DNA of 64,000 bases, taken from Methanothermobacter thermautotrophicus (GTDB lineage Archaea > Methanobacteriota > Methanobacteria > Methanobacteriales > Methanothermobacteraceae). The notes beneath the pieces are model-generated. The model was given only the letters and a program-made list of their open reading frames with translations, made no database searches and was not told where the DNA came from. Below are positions 38,298-47,387 of the stretch, piece after piece. Each line of letters begins with the position of its first letter. Within the stretch, counting starts at the first letter, position 1. The position numbers were made by a program, and so were the translations under genes. The DNA lies in the NCBI RefSeq assembly GCF_014889545.1, contig NZ_QKOF01000006.1, positions 124,001-188,000 on the forward strand. Direction: 5' to 3'.

Positions 38298-38597
38298 CTA
38301 AATCTTTTCCTTCACAGATTCAACCTTATCCCTTAAACCCCTGTCGGCATCCCTTCTATCATCGATCTTGAGGGTTGTGTAGACCCTCTCTGAACCTGCC
38401 TGGAGGACTGCCTCATGGGCGGCCTTAACGGCATCCATGAGTTCATCAATGTCTTCAGCCTCAAGCAGTGTCCCCATTCCTGAGATCTCATACCTCACAT
38501 TCCGCCTCTTGAGGGCTTCGACGGCAGCTGCCACGTAGCTGCTGAGTGAGGTGCTGCAGGTACCCAGGGGTATTACGGTTAACTCCGCGGTAATCAT
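38298..38597 (-). CDS. Thiamine-binding-like MTH1187/YkoF family protein (UPF0045)
   Basis: 99 residues, with the family pattern ITAELTVIPLGTCSTSLSSYVAAAVEALK and YEISGMGTLLEAEDIDELM. A homologue from M. thermautotrophicus (MTH1187) has a known ferredoxin-like tetramer structure; related YkoF proteins bind thiamine or its pyrimidine. The shared TATA element at 38617-38627 is placed so that transcription may begin at the ATG itself (leaderless). Confidence 0.88.
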   Translation of the reverse strand: MITAELTVIPLGTCSTSLSSYVAAAVEALKRRNVRYEISGMGTLLEAEDIDELMDAVKAAHEAVLQAGSERVYTTLKIDDRRDADRGLRDKVESVKEKI

Positions 38598-38616
38598 GAT
38601 TAATTATATGTCCCAT

Positions 38617-38627
38617 CGTTTATATAT
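38617..38627. promoter_or_regulatory. Symmetrical TATA element between divergent genes
   Basis: TTTATATATAG lies in a 38-bp gap between the starts at 38597 (minus) and 38636 (plus). For the minus gene the distance suits transcription starting at the ATG. For the plus gene it is only 9-19 bp before ATG 38636, so initiation 25 bp downstream would pass that ATG and favour the ATG at 38666. Confidence 0.5.
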
Positions 38628-38635
38628 AGGGTTCC

Positions 38636-39472
38636 ATGGATGTCCAGAAATTCAACCAGAGAATCATGGGAAGGATCAGGGGACTCATAGAGGGTCATGA
38701 ACTCATAAAACCAGGTGAACATATTGCAGTTGCACTATCAGGTGGAAAGGACAGTGTGCTGACACTGCACGCCCTCTCTGATCTCAGGAGCGACCTTGAT
38801 TTTGAGCTCACAGCTGTAAGTGTTGACGAGGGGATAAGGGGCTACCGCAGTGAGGGGGTGAAGGCGGCAAGGGAGAACACAGAACTGCTTGGAGTTGAAC
38901 TCATAGAGAGATCATTCAGGGACGAATTCGATTTTGAACTGGACAGGATCACTGATAGATTCAGCAGCCCCTGCATACCCTGCGGTGTCTTCAGGCGATG
39001 GATACTTAACAGGACGGCACGTGAGATAAGCGCCTCAAAGATTGCAACGGGCCACAACATGGATGATGAGATCCAGTCCTTCATCATGAGCCTCGCAAGG
39101 GGTGATGTGAGGAAATTCTCAAAATTCGGGCCAGAGCTTCAGAGGATACACCCTGCAATGGTGCCGCGCATAAAACCCCTCTGGAGCACGCCTGAGAGGG
39201 ATGTGGCGCTCTGGGCTGTTCTCAATGATGTCAGGGTCCACCTTGACTCCTGTCCCTACTCTGACCTTTCCATGAGGTCAAGGATAAGGGACTTCCTCAA
39301 CCATCTTGAATCAGAAAATCAGGATGTGAAGTTAAGGGTGATGGAATCATTCAGGGGGACCTTCCTCCCCCTGGCCGAAACCGGGGGTCTCAGTGAATGT
39401 ATACAGTGTGGAGAACCTTCATCAGGGGATAAATGTAAGGCATGCGAGTTCCTGGAACTCATAAAAAACTGA
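38636..39472 (+). CDS. TtuA/Ncs6-like tRNA thiolation protein (TIGR00269 type)
   Basis: 278 residues. It has a PP-loop AVALSGGKDS (about 31-40), a C-x2-C pair CIPCG and a C-terminal zinc finger (CIQC...CKAC). This is the ATP-dependent tRNA U54/U34 2-thiolation family that uses a [4Fe-4S] cluster. Unlike many TtuA proteins the N-terminal CxxC zinc finger is absent: the first residues (MDVQKFNQRIMGRIRGLIEGHELIKPGE) correspond to the helix after that finger. The true start could be ATG 38666. It may be a variant or a paralogue. Confidence 0.8.
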   Translation: MDVQKFNQRIMGRIRGLIEGHELIKPGEHIAVALSGGKDSVLTLHALSDLRSDLDFELTAVSVDEGIRGYRSEGVKAARENTELLGVELIERSFRDEFDFELDRITDRFSSPCIPCGVFRRWILNRTAREISASKIATGHNMDDEIQSFIMSLARGDVRKFSKFGPELQRIHPAMVPRIKPLWSTPERDVALWAVLNDVRVHLDSCPYSDLSMRSRIRDFLNHLESENQDVKLRVMESFRGTFLPLAETGGLSECIQCGEPSSGDKCKACEFLELIKN

Positions 39473-39614
39473 TTAAAGCGCATGTTATTGTGCCGCGTGT
39501 TTTTTGGTTTATTCTTATCAGAGTGTGGTATTGTGTTGTGTCGCATGAGGGTTTATCTTATCCTAGTCACTACTTGATGGAGCCACGGCCAACATGTATT
39601 TATGGGGAGGGGGT

Positions 39615-41204
39615 TTATCTTATGATCCTTGTCACTGAACCTATCCCCTTGCTCCTTCCCTCACGGAAGATTATCTTCTGACCTTCCCTCACATGGTGGG
39701 GCCTGTACTTGAACCTCATCCTCACCCTGCCCCTGTCACCTGCAGACATGAAATCAGAGTCAAGGGGTTCAAGAACGGTTGTCTCGGCTATGGTTTCAAT
39801 GTGGGTCACACTCTCATAGCCCGCCTTTATGGTTGTCGGATGCACCAGTATGGCGACCTCTGCCTCAAATTCCCTCACAGCTTCAGGTTCATAGTCTGGA
39901 TGGGAGAGTATCATACCCCTCTCTATCTCATCAGGGGAGGCCCCGGATATGGATATGCCGACGATGTGGCCGGGCTCTGCACAACCTATCCGGTAGTGGT
40001 GCATTTCTATTGATTTGACGGTGACCTCCCTGAATTTCCCTGTCTTAAGGGGTCCCAGGAGGAGGGTGTCACCCTTTTTCACCAGTCCCTGCTGGATTGT
40101 CCCGCTGACAACGGTACCAACACCCCTGATGGAGTATATCTTGTCTATGTACATGAGGAATGGCTTCTCATCATCCTTAACATCCCGCCTGACCCTGAGG
40201 TTCAGGAAGAGTTCATCGAGGATTTCAAGGCCCTCCCCTGTAACTGAGGAGGTCTCGATTATGGGGACTATGTGCTGGTTCATCTTACCGGCTATCCCGG
40301 CTGCAGCATCCCTGCTCTTCACATGGAAGGGGATCCTTCCGACCAGTTTAAGCAGTTCAGATATCTTCTTCCTCACATTCCTCTGGTTTTCAGCGGTGGC
40401 CATATCGCACTTTGTGAGGGCCACGATTACCGGGAGCTCCATGGCGATCATTATACCCAGGTGCTCCCTTGTTATGTGGGTGGGCCCCTCATCGGCTGCC
40501 ACCGTGAGGAGTCCGTAGTCGAGCTTCTGACCCACAATCCCCCTTATGGTCGTTCGAAGCCAGGGTTCATGGCCGACGGTGTCAACGAAGGATATGACTC
40601 TATCTGCTTCATCCATGAGGCGTGACTTCTCCTTCCTGTCAAGGGGGTTCTTGAGCCTCATAACCCTGCCGTCCCTGAAGCCGTAGATGGCAAAGGAGAG
40701 ATCAGCCGACAGGCCCCTCTCTATCTCATGCTTCTGGACATCAAGGAATATCCTTGTCTTACCGCTCCCATCATCAGGGGTGCCTGTTGTGAGGGTCCCC
40801 AGGAGGGTGCTCTTACCATGGTCCACGTGGCCAGCAACACCCACCAGGAGGTGCTCCCTTGCTGTTTTCGCCTTCCTTGAGATTACAACCTCTGCTACCA
40901 TACCCTCTGTACCCTCATGGAGGTTAACCTCCTCCACAACTGCACCTATCTCACTGCTGAGGGTTCTTAGGACCTTGACTGACTCATCCAGTTTATCAGC
41001 AGGGAGGCCGACCGGTTCACCGCTGTCCTCCACACCCAGGAGGTACACTGCCCTGCCCTTACCCCTCTCCATACGGTACTTCATCTGGGATATCAGGCCC
41101 TTTCTACGGTCCATCTTCAGGTGATACCCGGCTGAGAGGGCCTTCTTGAATTCTATGTTCCTTCTCTCACCCGGGGATGTGAATGATCTCAGGTCTTCTA
41201 TCAT
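39615..41204 (-). CDS. Translational GTPase of the GTPBP1 type
   Basis: 529 residues. The G motifs are GHVDHGKST (G1, near 126), DTVGHEPWL (G3) and ALTKCDMA (G4), followed by EF-Tu-like domains 2 and 3 ([16 protein letters not shown]). The ~110-residue N-terminal extension is characteristic of GTPBP1/GTPBP2-like proteins in archaea and eukaryotes, linked to ribosome rescue and mRNA decay in eukaryotes; the archaeal role is inferred. No SelB C-terminal domain is present, so it is not a selenocysteine factor. The last codons are partly duplicated downstream (39550-39573). Confidence 0.85.
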   Translation of the reverse strand: MIEDLRSFTSPGERRNIEFKKALSAGYHLKMDRRKGLISQMKYRMERGKGRAVYLLGVEDSGEPVGLPADKLDESVKVLRTLSSEIGAVVEEVNLHEGTEGMVAEVVISRKAKTAREHLLVGVAGHVDHGKSTLLGTLTTGTPDDGSGKTRIFLDVQKHEIERGLSADLSFAIYGFRDGRVMRLKNPLDRKEKSRLMDEADRVISFVDTVGHEPWLRTTIRGIVGQKLDYGLLTVAADEGPTHITREHLGIMIAMELPVIVALTKCDMATAENQRNVRKKISELLKLVGRIPFHVKSRDAAAGIAGKMNQHIVPIIETSSVTGEGLEILDELFLNLRVRRDVKDDEKPFLMYIDKIYSIRGVGTVVSGTIQQGLVKKGDTLLLGPLKTGKFREVTVKSIEMHHYRIGCAEPGHIVGISISGASPDEIERGMILSHPDYEPEAVREFEAEVAILVHPTTIKAGYESVTHIETIAETTVLEPLDSDFMSAGDRGRVRMRFKYRPHHVREGQKIIFREGRSKGIGSVTRIIR

Positions 41205-41220
41205 ATCTCTGAATCTATTC

Positions 41221-41430
41221 CTATTTTATGGGATTTGTGAAATGGCATGAGCCATATTTTTCTTCCTGCAGTTTTCTTACAAGTTCCGATGCTTCCTCGA
41301 AGCTATCAGCCCTTCCGAATATGCGTCTATCTTTGACATTCACGGTCCTCCCGCAGACGCATTTCCGGGTTTTTGCACCCTCCCTTGAGTAGAGGGCCCT
41401 TCCACAGTCGCATCTGAATATTATGTACAT
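41221..41430 (-). CDS. Small zinc-ribbon-like protein (MTH1184-type)
   Basis: 69 residues. Two cysteine pairs (CDCG and CVCG) form a likely zinc site in the N-terminal half; the C-terminal half is helical ([18 protein letters not shown]). It resembles MTH1184 of M. thermautotrophicus, whose solution structure is known but not its function. Start at the second of two adjacent ATGs (41430), which suits the family N-terminus [10 protein letters not shown]. It lies 16 bp after the GTPase gene on the same strand, upstream of it. Confidence 0.8.
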   Translation of the reverse strand: MYIIFRCDCGRALYSREGAKTRKCVCGRTVNVKDRRIFGRADSFEEASELVRKLQEEKYGSCHFTNPIK

Positions 41431-41515
41431 CATATCACACTGCAGCTTACTGGTTTACATTTATGGGGGGTCATTAATTAATGATTTTTTCCTTCATCGA
41501 TGATCATCCATCTTT

Positions 41516-42229
41516 CTACAACGGTTCCAGATCGGGGGGTATCTTCATCAGTTCATCAATTGGCGGCAGCTTCTCGGGCTCCTGGAGGTACTCCTCTATA
41601 CCCTTCCTGTGACCGGCGCCCACAACAGCCACCACCCGGTCCTCCTCGATGGAGAGCAGCCTGTGGGCCATGAAGGCATCCCTTTCTTCAACTAGGACAC
41701 GGTATGCTGCCGGAGAGATCTTTTTGAACTCCTCCATAACCTCAAGGAGAGTATCATCACTTTTGAGGTCTTCGATCTCCTTCGGATCATCCTTCCAGAG
41801 GAATGATCTTATTATCCCTGCGAAGAATCTGAGCTTCTCAATCCTCCCCATGGATTTAATGGCCCTCTGCATGGTCAGTCCGATGTCACGGTCTATGAGT
41901 GCCAGTCCAGCTCCCACATCATGGGCGGCCTCTATGGCTGCCAGCATCTCTGAGCCGGGTTTCACGCCCAGATCCTCACCAACCTTCCGCTGGAAGTAGG
42001 TTAAAACCCAGCCCGCAAGGATCACCCCAGGGTTTCCATGGCGTAGGGCTTCCCAAAGGGATGGTTCATCCCTCTGAACCCCGAATTTTTCATCCATGAG
42101 CCTGCGGTATCTCTCAGCGTCCAGTTCAACTGCAACGACGTCTGGTTCCATCTCAAGGATGGTTCTTCTTACCTCCTCTATACTTTTACTTGATACGTGT
42201 GCTGTTCCTATGATCTTCAGTTCCTTCAT
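41516..42229 (-). CDS. TraB/PrgY-like protein lacking the membrane domain
   Basis: 237 residues with the TraB/GumN pattern: IGTAHVSSKSIEEV at the N-terminus, VVAVELDAERYRRL, ALIDRDIGLTM, RDAFMAHRLL, and VAVVGAGHRKGIEEYL. The conserved GxxH and GxGH histidines suggest a metallo-hydrolase or peptidase-like fold. Bacterial TraB/PrgY shut down peptide pheromones; archaeal function is unknown. Many archaeal relatives carry a C-terminal membrane region; this one ends after the catalytic domain. It is followed by nothing co-directional within 80 bp and preceded by comB (20 bp). Confidence 0.85.
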   Translation of the reverse strand: MKELKIIGTAHVSSKSIEEVRRTILEMEPDVVAVELDAERYRRLMDEKFGVQRDEPSLWEALRHGNPGVILAGWVLTYFQRKVGEDLGVKPGSEMLAAIEAAHDVGAGLALIDRDIGLTMQRAIKSMGRIEKLRFFAGIIRSFLWKDDPKEIEDLKSDDTLLEVMEEFKKISPAAYRVLVEERDAFMAHRLLSIEEDRVVAVVGAGHRKGIEEYLQEPEKLPPIDELMKIPPDLEPL

Positions 42230-42249
42230 CTTCGATGCAGCCTCCGGAT

Positions 42250-42906
42250 CTACTCCATGAGTTCTATTCTCCCATCACGGTAGATGGGAACGTTCCCTGT
42301 TATGTTCCTCCTGATGCAGTACTCAACGTCCTCCATGAATCCAAGGCCTCCCAGCCTTTCAGCTGATCTGGATCTGCGTATGGCATCATCAACCAGGGAT
42401 CTGTCCTGAACTGCTAGTACTGAGGCCTCTGCATATTCGTCCATTTCACCATCGATGGCCGCTATTATTTCACCGGCGCAGAGGAAGTCCTCTATGGCAA
42501 ATCTCCCATTAACACCGGCCATAACCACCTCAACTTCATCTGAAAGTTCCCTTGCAGCCTCAGCCACGGCATCCAGGTTGTTGAGACACCCAACAAGGGC
42601 ATCTGACTCAACAGATTCAAGGATCCTTGTGCCGTTACTGGTGGTGAGCACCAGCGCATCCCCACTGTAGTTCTTAACTTCAATGGGGGAGTTGGCTATG
42701 AAGCCGGGGAGGGTCTCACCTCCACGTTCCCCTGCAACCAGGTAACCCTTCCCGGAGTACTCAAGGGCCTCTTCAATGTCAGCAACAGGGATAACCTCCC
42801 TGAACCGGTCAAGGGCTGCCGTGATGGTTGCACTGGCCCTCAGGAGGTCCACCATTATGCAGAGTCCACTGCCTTCCGGTCTTTCAAAGCTCAGCATTAC
42901 CCTCAT
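42250..42906 (-). CDS. comB: 2-phosphosulfolactate phosphatase
   Basis: 218 residues of the ComB family, the Mg-dependent phosphatase that turns phosphosulfolactate into sulfolactate, the second step of coenzyme M synthesis. Seen: VDLLRASATITAAL, GERGGETLPGF, NSPIEV, LTTSNGTRIL and AGVNGRFAIEDFLCAG. It lies 21-23 kb from comCDE in this window. A TATA-like stretch (minus strand, about 42936-42945) lies 30-39 bp upstream. The TraB-like gene follows. Confidence 0.92.
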   Translation of the reverse strand: MRVMLSFERPEGSGLCIMVDLLRASATITAALDRFREVIPVADIEEALEYSGKGYLVAGERGGETLPGFIANSPIEVKNYSGDALVLTTSNGTRILESVESDALVGCLNNLDAVAEAARELSDEVEVVMAGVNGRFAIEDFLCAGEIIAAIDGEMDEYAEASVLAVQDRSLVDDAIRRSRSAERLGGLGFMEDVEYCIRRNITGNVPIYRDGRIELME

Positions 42907-42992
42907 CGGTACACCTTCACTTCATCAGCACACATTTTATTATAATTGATAGAGAATTTATTGATTAGGTATATAGGCTTGTGGGTGAATTC

Positions 42993-43523
42993 ATGAGGAT
43001 CGTCACAACCCCCATGTGTGAGGGGATACTGAGGATTGCAGGTGTCAGGGGATACCGTGTCACCAGGAACCCTGAGGACGAGGATGCAGATGTTGCCTTC
43101 GTACTCTCTGAGACACCTCTGGACGGGGCCATTAAACTTAAACTCAACACATTCCCCCAGATAAGGGAGGCAGTGGCCACCGTCTTTAAGACAATCCAGG
43201 AAATGGACCCTGATAGTCTTAAGTATTCCTCAACCAGCGAGATTGACTTTGAAGTCTGCTCTCCATGGTGGCATGACCCCTCACGGCTCCGGGAGAGGAA
43301 CAGCAAAATAAAAGTAAGGGTTTATTCAAATTTCTTAAGGGATATAGTGGAGGACATGGGCTTCAGCGTGGTTGATGGGGATGCTGACTTCACTGTATGT
43401 CCTGACTACATGGAACTTGACTGTATAAGGGTGCCCTCCCACAGGAACCTTCCCCTGGACCCTGTTAAGAGGGCCCTATTCAGGTACAGGTATCTGGAGA
43501 GGAAACTATGTATGAAACCTTAA
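42993..43523 (+). CDS. Methanogenesis marker protein 17 (Mmp17)
   Basis: 176 residues. I recognise the methanogen-specific family from the central [19 protein letters not shown] segment and its constant position before marker 7. Mmp17 has been reported as a part of the ATP-driven MCR activation complex together with McrC, Mmp3, Mmp7 and component A2. The ATG at 42993 follows GGGTGAATTC. It overlaps mmp7 by 16 bp, so both are translated together. A TATA box candidate (AGGTATATAGG) lies at 42967-42977. Confidence 0.8.
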   Translation: MRIVTTPMCEGILRIAGVRGYRVTRNPEDEDADVAFVLSETPLDGAIKLKLNTFPQIREAVATVFKTIQEMDPDSLKYSSTSEIDFEVCSPWWHDPSRLRERNSKIKVRVYSNFLRDIVEDMGFSVVDGDADFTVCPDYMELDCIRVPSHRNLPLDPVKRALFRYRYLERKLCMKP

Positions 43524-44425
43524 CGTATCAGGGCGGTGTGCACCGCCATGAGGAGATGAAGGAACTCATTGAGGACCTGGGGGGCTTCGTGCTCCAGGAG
43601 AACATGCTTCAGATGGACCTGATACTCACCCTGGCGGTCCCAATAGAGGACGTGGATAAGGTCAGGGAGAAGGCTAAGGAGCTCCTGGGGAAGATCAAGG
43701 TGGCCCCCATGGCTGGTACCGAGATAGCCATTGTCTCCCCGACCCTTGCCAGGCACCACCTTCCCCACTCTGCCTGTGACATATCAGAGTACCTCAGGAG
43801 ATACGGTGCCAAGGATAACATGATAGGACTTGCCCGTGGCGCAGGTAAGGGCATCTCAAGGATATCTGAGGATGAGAAAAAACTCATAGAGGAGCATGAC
43901 CTTGCAGTTTTCGCACTCGGGAGCTTTGAGCAGTGCATAAAGGACAAGGTCCACCTCTTCAGTGACATAAAGATCCCGGTGGTTGTCACTGGTTCCCCCG
44001 AGGAGATTGACCTCAGCGACCTTCCAGGCGCAGACGCCTACGTTGGTGGTCTCGGGAGGATACCCCGGAGGCTGAAGAGGGGAGAGGATATACGAGCGTT
44101 AAGGAAGCTTGTGGAGGTTGTTGAGGGACTCCTTGATCAGAAAAGGCGTGATATGGCTGCTGATCCTCCTCTTGTCCCATCCATACTTGTGAAGACCGAG
44201 ATAGAGAACCAGGTGCCTGCCATCAGGGAGGTATACTCACCAACTCCTGTAACCAGTCAGCTTGATGGTGTCCGCGTCAAACTCAACTATGACCGCTACC
44301 ATGAGGAGATAGCCGACGTGAGGGTATCTGATTACCGGCTGGGGGATATCTCTGAGATCAGGAAGTCAATGATGTATGACTACATCCTTGTGAAGCTCCT
44401 CCCCGAGAGTTCAATAGTTCAGTGA
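43508..44425 (+). CDS. Methanogenesis marker protein 7 (Mmp7)
   Basis: 305 residues. The N-terminus [20 protein letters not shown], the [15 protein letters not shown] block, and the [24 protein letters not shown] segment are typical of marker 7. Mmp7 is a reported subunit of the MCR activation complex and may bind Fe-S clusters. It overlaps mmp17. The gene lies 9 kb upstream of mcrB on the same strand, between other methanogenesis-linked genes. Confidence 0.85.
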   Translation: MYETLTYQGGVHRHEEMKELIEDLGGFVLQENMLQMDLILTLAVPIEDVDKVREKAKELLGKIKVAPMAGTEIAIVSPTLARHHLPHSACDISEYLRRYGAKDNMIGLARGAGKGISRISEDEKKLIEEHDLAVFALGSFEQCIKDKVHLFSDIKIPVVVTGSPEEIDLSDLPGADAYVGGLGRIPRRLKRGEDIRALRKLVEVVEGLLDQKRRDMAADPPLVPSILVKTEIENQVPAIREVYSPTPVTSQLDGVRVKLNYDRYHEEIADVRVSDYRLGDISEIRKSMMYDYILVKLLPESSIVQ

Positions 44426-44476
44426 TTACTAAATGGAGAGGCGACTCAGCTTTGACTTCAGTGGTTCAGTGATTTG

Positions 44477-45547
44477 ATGAAGAGGGAGATACAGGTTTCT
44501 GCTTTCATCATCTTCATCACACTTGGCTATTACCTTTTAAACATCCTTGCCCTGGGATTTCTTGGCGCGGAGTTTCTCAGCATCCCCCTGACCCTTCTAC
44601 TACCTGCATCAATCCTGATTGAGAGGGAGAAACCGAACCCCATTTCAAGGGCCACCTACATTTTTTCAATGCTGTGGCTGGTCTTCATGATCTATCTCCT
44701 CACTGGATGGGCCCTAATTCAATTCATATGGTTCTTCATGGACCTCCCATGGCTGAAGGTTCTGACCGTATCATCGGCTGCAGTAGCTGTCGCATATGGC
44801 GTATTCAGAGCTGCAAGGCCTGAAATTAAGTTTGTTGAGATCCCTTTTCCTGTTGAGGAAAGTTTGAGGTTCGTCCAGCTCTCTGACGTTCACATGGGAA
44901 CGGTACGCTCTGCAGGTTTCCTCAAAGGGGTTTCAGGGGCTGTCAACAGGGTTGAACCGGCAGCGGTTTTAATAACAGGGGACCTTCTGGATGGTTCAAG
45001 GCCTGTGGATTCCAGCATTCTATCAACCCTTAAAACAGAGGCACCCATATTTTTTGTTTCGGGTAATCATGATACCTATGCAGGTGACTTCAGAGCAACT
45101 GTTTCTGATGCAGGTATGATGTGTATTGATCAGTCTGTCATCGAATTTGAGGGTATACAGATAATAGGTGTTGGTTACTCCATGGAGAGGCATTCAATTC
45201 CAGCCATACTTGACATGCTCGATTTTGATGAGGATAGACCAGCGCTGCTTCTCCATCATCTTCCTGTGGACTGGGAGGATGCCAGGGAGCGCGGTATTGA
45301 CCTTCAGCTATCTGGCCACACCCACGGCGGACAGTTCTACCCCTTCAACATCATCGTGGGACTGATGTTCCCATTTCTGAGGGGACTTTATTCTGATTCA
45401 GGGAGCTTCCTCTATGTTTCGGAGGGTACAGGTACCTGGGGTCCACCTGTACGTCTCGGATCATCCTGTGAGATAACTGTTATTGACCTGGTCCCTTTAA
45501 GGGGATGTGATGAGGGGAACTCCGGGGACCTACATTTACATGGATGA
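44477..45547 (+). CDS. Membrane-bound metallophosphoesterase
   Basis: 356 residues. Residues about 1-120 contain three to four membrane helices. From about 125 onward comes the calcineurin-like phosphoesterase domain: VQLSDVHMG, TGDLLDG, SGNHDTY, LLHHLP and LSGHTHGGQFYP, which bind two metals. This is the YkuE-like arrangement; the substrate (phospholipid or nucleotide) is unknown. The ATG at 44477 is preferred over the TTG at 44474 since AGTGATTTG precedes it. Confidence 0.88.
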   Translation: MKREIQVSAFIIFITLGYYLLNILALGFLGAEFLSIPLTLLLPASILIEREKPNPISRATYIFSMLWLVFMIYLLTGWALIQFIWFFMDLPWLKVLTVSSAAVAVAYGVFRAARPEIKFVEIPFPVEESLRFVQLSDVHMGTVRSAGFLKGVSGAVNRVEPAAVLITGDLLDGSRPVDSSILSTLKTEAPIFFVSGNHDTYAGDFRATVSDAGMMCIDQSVIEFEGIQIIGVGYSMERHSIPAILDMLDFDEDRPALLLHHLPVDWEDARERGIDLQLSGHTHGGQFYPFNIIVGLMFPFLRGLYSDSGSFLYVSEGTGTWGPPVRLGSSCEITVIDLVPLRGCDEGNSGDLHLHG

Positions 45548-45581
45548 AACTGGCTTTTCAGCTGATTGCATGGTACTGGTG

Positions 45582-45620
45582 CAAAACTATATATACCAGT
45601 TTTGAATATATATTCAAAAC
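45582..45620. promoter_or_regulatory. TATA box inside interlocking palindromes (operator) of the DUF134 operon
   Basis: A perfect 22-bp palindrome (45599-45620; arms GTTTTGAATAT and ATATTCAAAAC) ends at the base before the ATG at 45621. A second half-site CAAAACT (45582-45588) pairs in inverted sense with AGTTTTG (45598-45604). The TATA box CTATATATAC (45587-45596) lies between the half-sites. Transcription should begin near 45617-45621, giving a leaderless mRNA whose start is covered by the palindrome. The likely binder is the DUF134 protein itself. Confidence 0.7.
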
Positions 45621-46190
45621 ATGCCTAGACCGAGAAGATTCAGAAGAATTCTTGGAGAACCCCGTGTGGTCACATTTTCTCCGGAAGCCAGTGAGGATGA
45701 GACAGTGGTTGAGATAACCCTCGATGAATTTGAGGCAATAAGGCTGAGGGACTACCATGACATTAAACAGAAAAAGGCCGCTGAGATCATGGGAATATCA
45801 CAGCCAACATTCCACAGAACCCTGACATCAGCACGGGGAAAGATAGCAGTGGCTCTGGTCGAGGGCAGACCAATAATACTGAAGGGAGGTGATTATATCA
45901 CAGACAGAAGAAGATACAAATGCATGGACTGCCAGTTCGAATGGATCTCACCTGAAAAGGAATACAAAAAATGTCCGGACTGCGGTTCAGAGAACATAAA
46001 CGTCGTATCAGCCGAAACAATACCAAGGTTTGGTAGAGGCGGATACGGAAGGGGCTTTGGTGCTGGACGCGGAGCTCCACGTGTCTGCAAATGCATTGAA
46101 TGTGGATACGAGGCACCGAAAACACCTGGAGTACCCTGCAGGACAGAGAAGTGTCCTAAGTGCGGAGCACCAATGTGCGGCGCCGACTGA
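45621..46190 (+). CDS. DUF134 family DNA-binding regulator
   Basis: 189 residues. The N-terminal DUF134 domain (about 1-95) has the MPRPRRFRRI start and a helix-turn-helix (QKKAAEIMGISQPTFHRTLTSARGKIA). A zinc-ribbon with CxxC pairs (CMDC, CPDC) spans 100-130, then a Gly/Arg-rich stretch and a second Cys cluster (CKCIEC, CPKC). DUF134 genes accompany Mrp and NifX-like genes in many anaerobes, where they are presumed regulators. The palindrome touching its ATG suggests autoregulation of the whole operon. Confidence 0.88.
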   Translation: MPRPRRFRRILGEPRVVTFSPEASEDETVVEITLDEFEAIRLRDYHDIKQKKAAEIMGISQPTFHRTLTSARGKIAVALVEGRPIILKGGDYITDRRRYKCMDCQFEWISPEKEYKKCPDCGSENINVVSAETIPRFGRGGYGRGFGAGRGAPRVCKCIECGYEAPKTPGVPCRTEKCPKCGAPMCGAD

Positions 46191-46206
46191 ACAGGAGGAC
46201 CATCAG

Positions 46207-46557
46207 ATGAAAATATGTATTCCCGTAATGGAAGAAAGGGGCATGGATTCAAAGGTTTCAGAGCACTTTGGAAAAACGCCCCTATTTGCTTTTTATGATG
46301 ACGAAGTAAATGAACTGGAAATAATAAAAATAGAGGGAAGGCACAGCGGAGGAAGACTAACACCCGCAGAGATTCTGGTAAATTCCGATGCAGATCTCCT
46401 CATATGCGCAAATATGGGCTCAAAGGCCATTAACCTTCTCAGGACACATGGTGTTGATGTTCTGATGGGTGCCAGGGGAACAGTGGCTGAGACACTCAAA
46501 ATGCTTAAAATGGGTGAGCTCACAGGAGCTGCAGATCCCTGCAATGGACTTCATTGA
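46207..46557 (+). CDS. NifX/NifB-like iron-molybdenum cofactor-binding domain protein
   Basis: 116 residues of the dinitrogenase FeMo-cofactor biosynthesis family: MKICIPVMEERGMDSKVSEHFGKTPLFAFYD and a GRLTPAEILVNSDADLLICANMGSKA segment. In nitrogen fixers such domains (NifX, NifY, NafY, NifB C-terminus) bind cofactor precursors; in Desulfovibrio the orange protein binds a Mo-Cu cluster. AGGAGG precedes the ATG. It lies between the regulator and the Mrp ATPase. Confidence 0.88.
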   Translation: MKICIPVMEERGMDSKVSEHFGKTPLFAFYDDEVNELEIIKIEGRHSGGRLTPAEILVNSDADLLICANMGSKAINLLRTHGVDVLMGARGTVAETLKMLKMGELTGAADPCNGLH

Positions 46558-46565
46558 GGTGCATC

Positions 46566-47387
46566 ATGACTGCTGAAGACACTCAAAAACTGACCATAAT
46601 GGAACAGGACGTGAAAATCGCGAGGGCCATGTCCAAAATAAAACATAAAATCGTTATTATGAGTGGAAAGGGGGGTGTTGGGAAGTCCACAGTCACAGTA
46701 AAACTTGCTGAAGAGTTTACCAGGAATGGTTACAGTGTATGTGTACTTGATGCAGATGTCCATGGCCCTGATATCCCGAAGATGATGCATGTGAGGGAAC
46801 CCGAGATCACCCTGACAGGAAATCTTATAAATCCCATACCCACACCAGTGGGTGCAACTGTGATGTCAATAGAATTCTTCCTCCCATCAGAGGACACACC
46901 GGTCATATGGAGGGGACCAAAAAAGACAGGGGCCATAAGACAGCTACTTGCAGATGTTAACTGGGAAGGAATCGACGTTTTAATCGTTGATAACCCTCCG
47001 GGAACAGGGGATGAGCCACTAACGGTTCTCCAGTCCATTCCTGGCATTGACGGTGTGGTCATAGTCACAACCCCCCAGGAAGTTTCAATCCATGACGTTG
47101 AAAAATGTATCAACATGGTTAATCACCTGAAGATTCCAGTCATGGGAATCATAGAGAACATGTCATATCTCCATTGTCCAGAATGCGGCAAAAAGATATT
47201 TCTATTCGGTAAAGATGGTGGAAAATATCTTGCAGAAAAATTTGATCTCCAGTTTCTGGGTGAAATCCCCTTTGAAACAGGGATATCTGGGGATAATGAA
47301 TCATCAGCCATTTCAGACATCAACACCGAGATGGTGAAGATATTCAATAAACTTGAGAAGTACCTTAAAGATGGTGGTGTTAATTAA
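46566..47387 (+). CDS. Mrp/NBP35-type Fe-S cluster carrier ATPase
   Basis: 273 residues. The deviant Walker A is MSGKGGVGKSTV (about 36-47), followed by DADVHGPDIPKMM, DNPPGTGDEPL and the C-terminal CPECGK pair that can bridge a [4Fe-4S] cluster between two subunits. Mrp/NBP35 proteins carry and transfer Fe-S clusters. The ATG at 46566 follows GAGGTG; a TTG at 46554 is upstream. The stop overlaps the next ATG by one base. Confidence 0.9.
   Translation: MTAEDTQKLTIMEQDVKIARAMSKIKHKIVIMSGKGGVGKSTVTVKLAEEFTRNGYSVCVLDADVHGPDIPKMMHVREPEITLTGNLINPIPTPVGATVMSIEFFLPSEDTPVIWRGPKKTGAIRQLLADVNWEGIDVLIVDNPPGTGDEPLTVLQSIPGIDGVVIVTTPQEVSIHDVEKCINMVNHLKIPVMGIIENMSYLHCPECGKKIFLFGKDGGKYLAEKFDLQFLGEIPFETGISGDNESSAISDINTEMVKIFNKLEKYLKDGGVN

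Noticed and set aside
39615-41204. Reading the GTPase as selenocysteine factor SelB
   Set aside because: It has the N-terminal extension of GTPBP1 proteins and lacks the SelB C-terminal winged-helix region; no selenoprotein features are in the window.
46030-46206. Upstream in-frame extension of the first NifX-like gene
   Set aside because: It overlaps the DUF134 gene in another frame; AGGAGG before ATG 46207 and the family N-terminus MKICIPV mark the true start.
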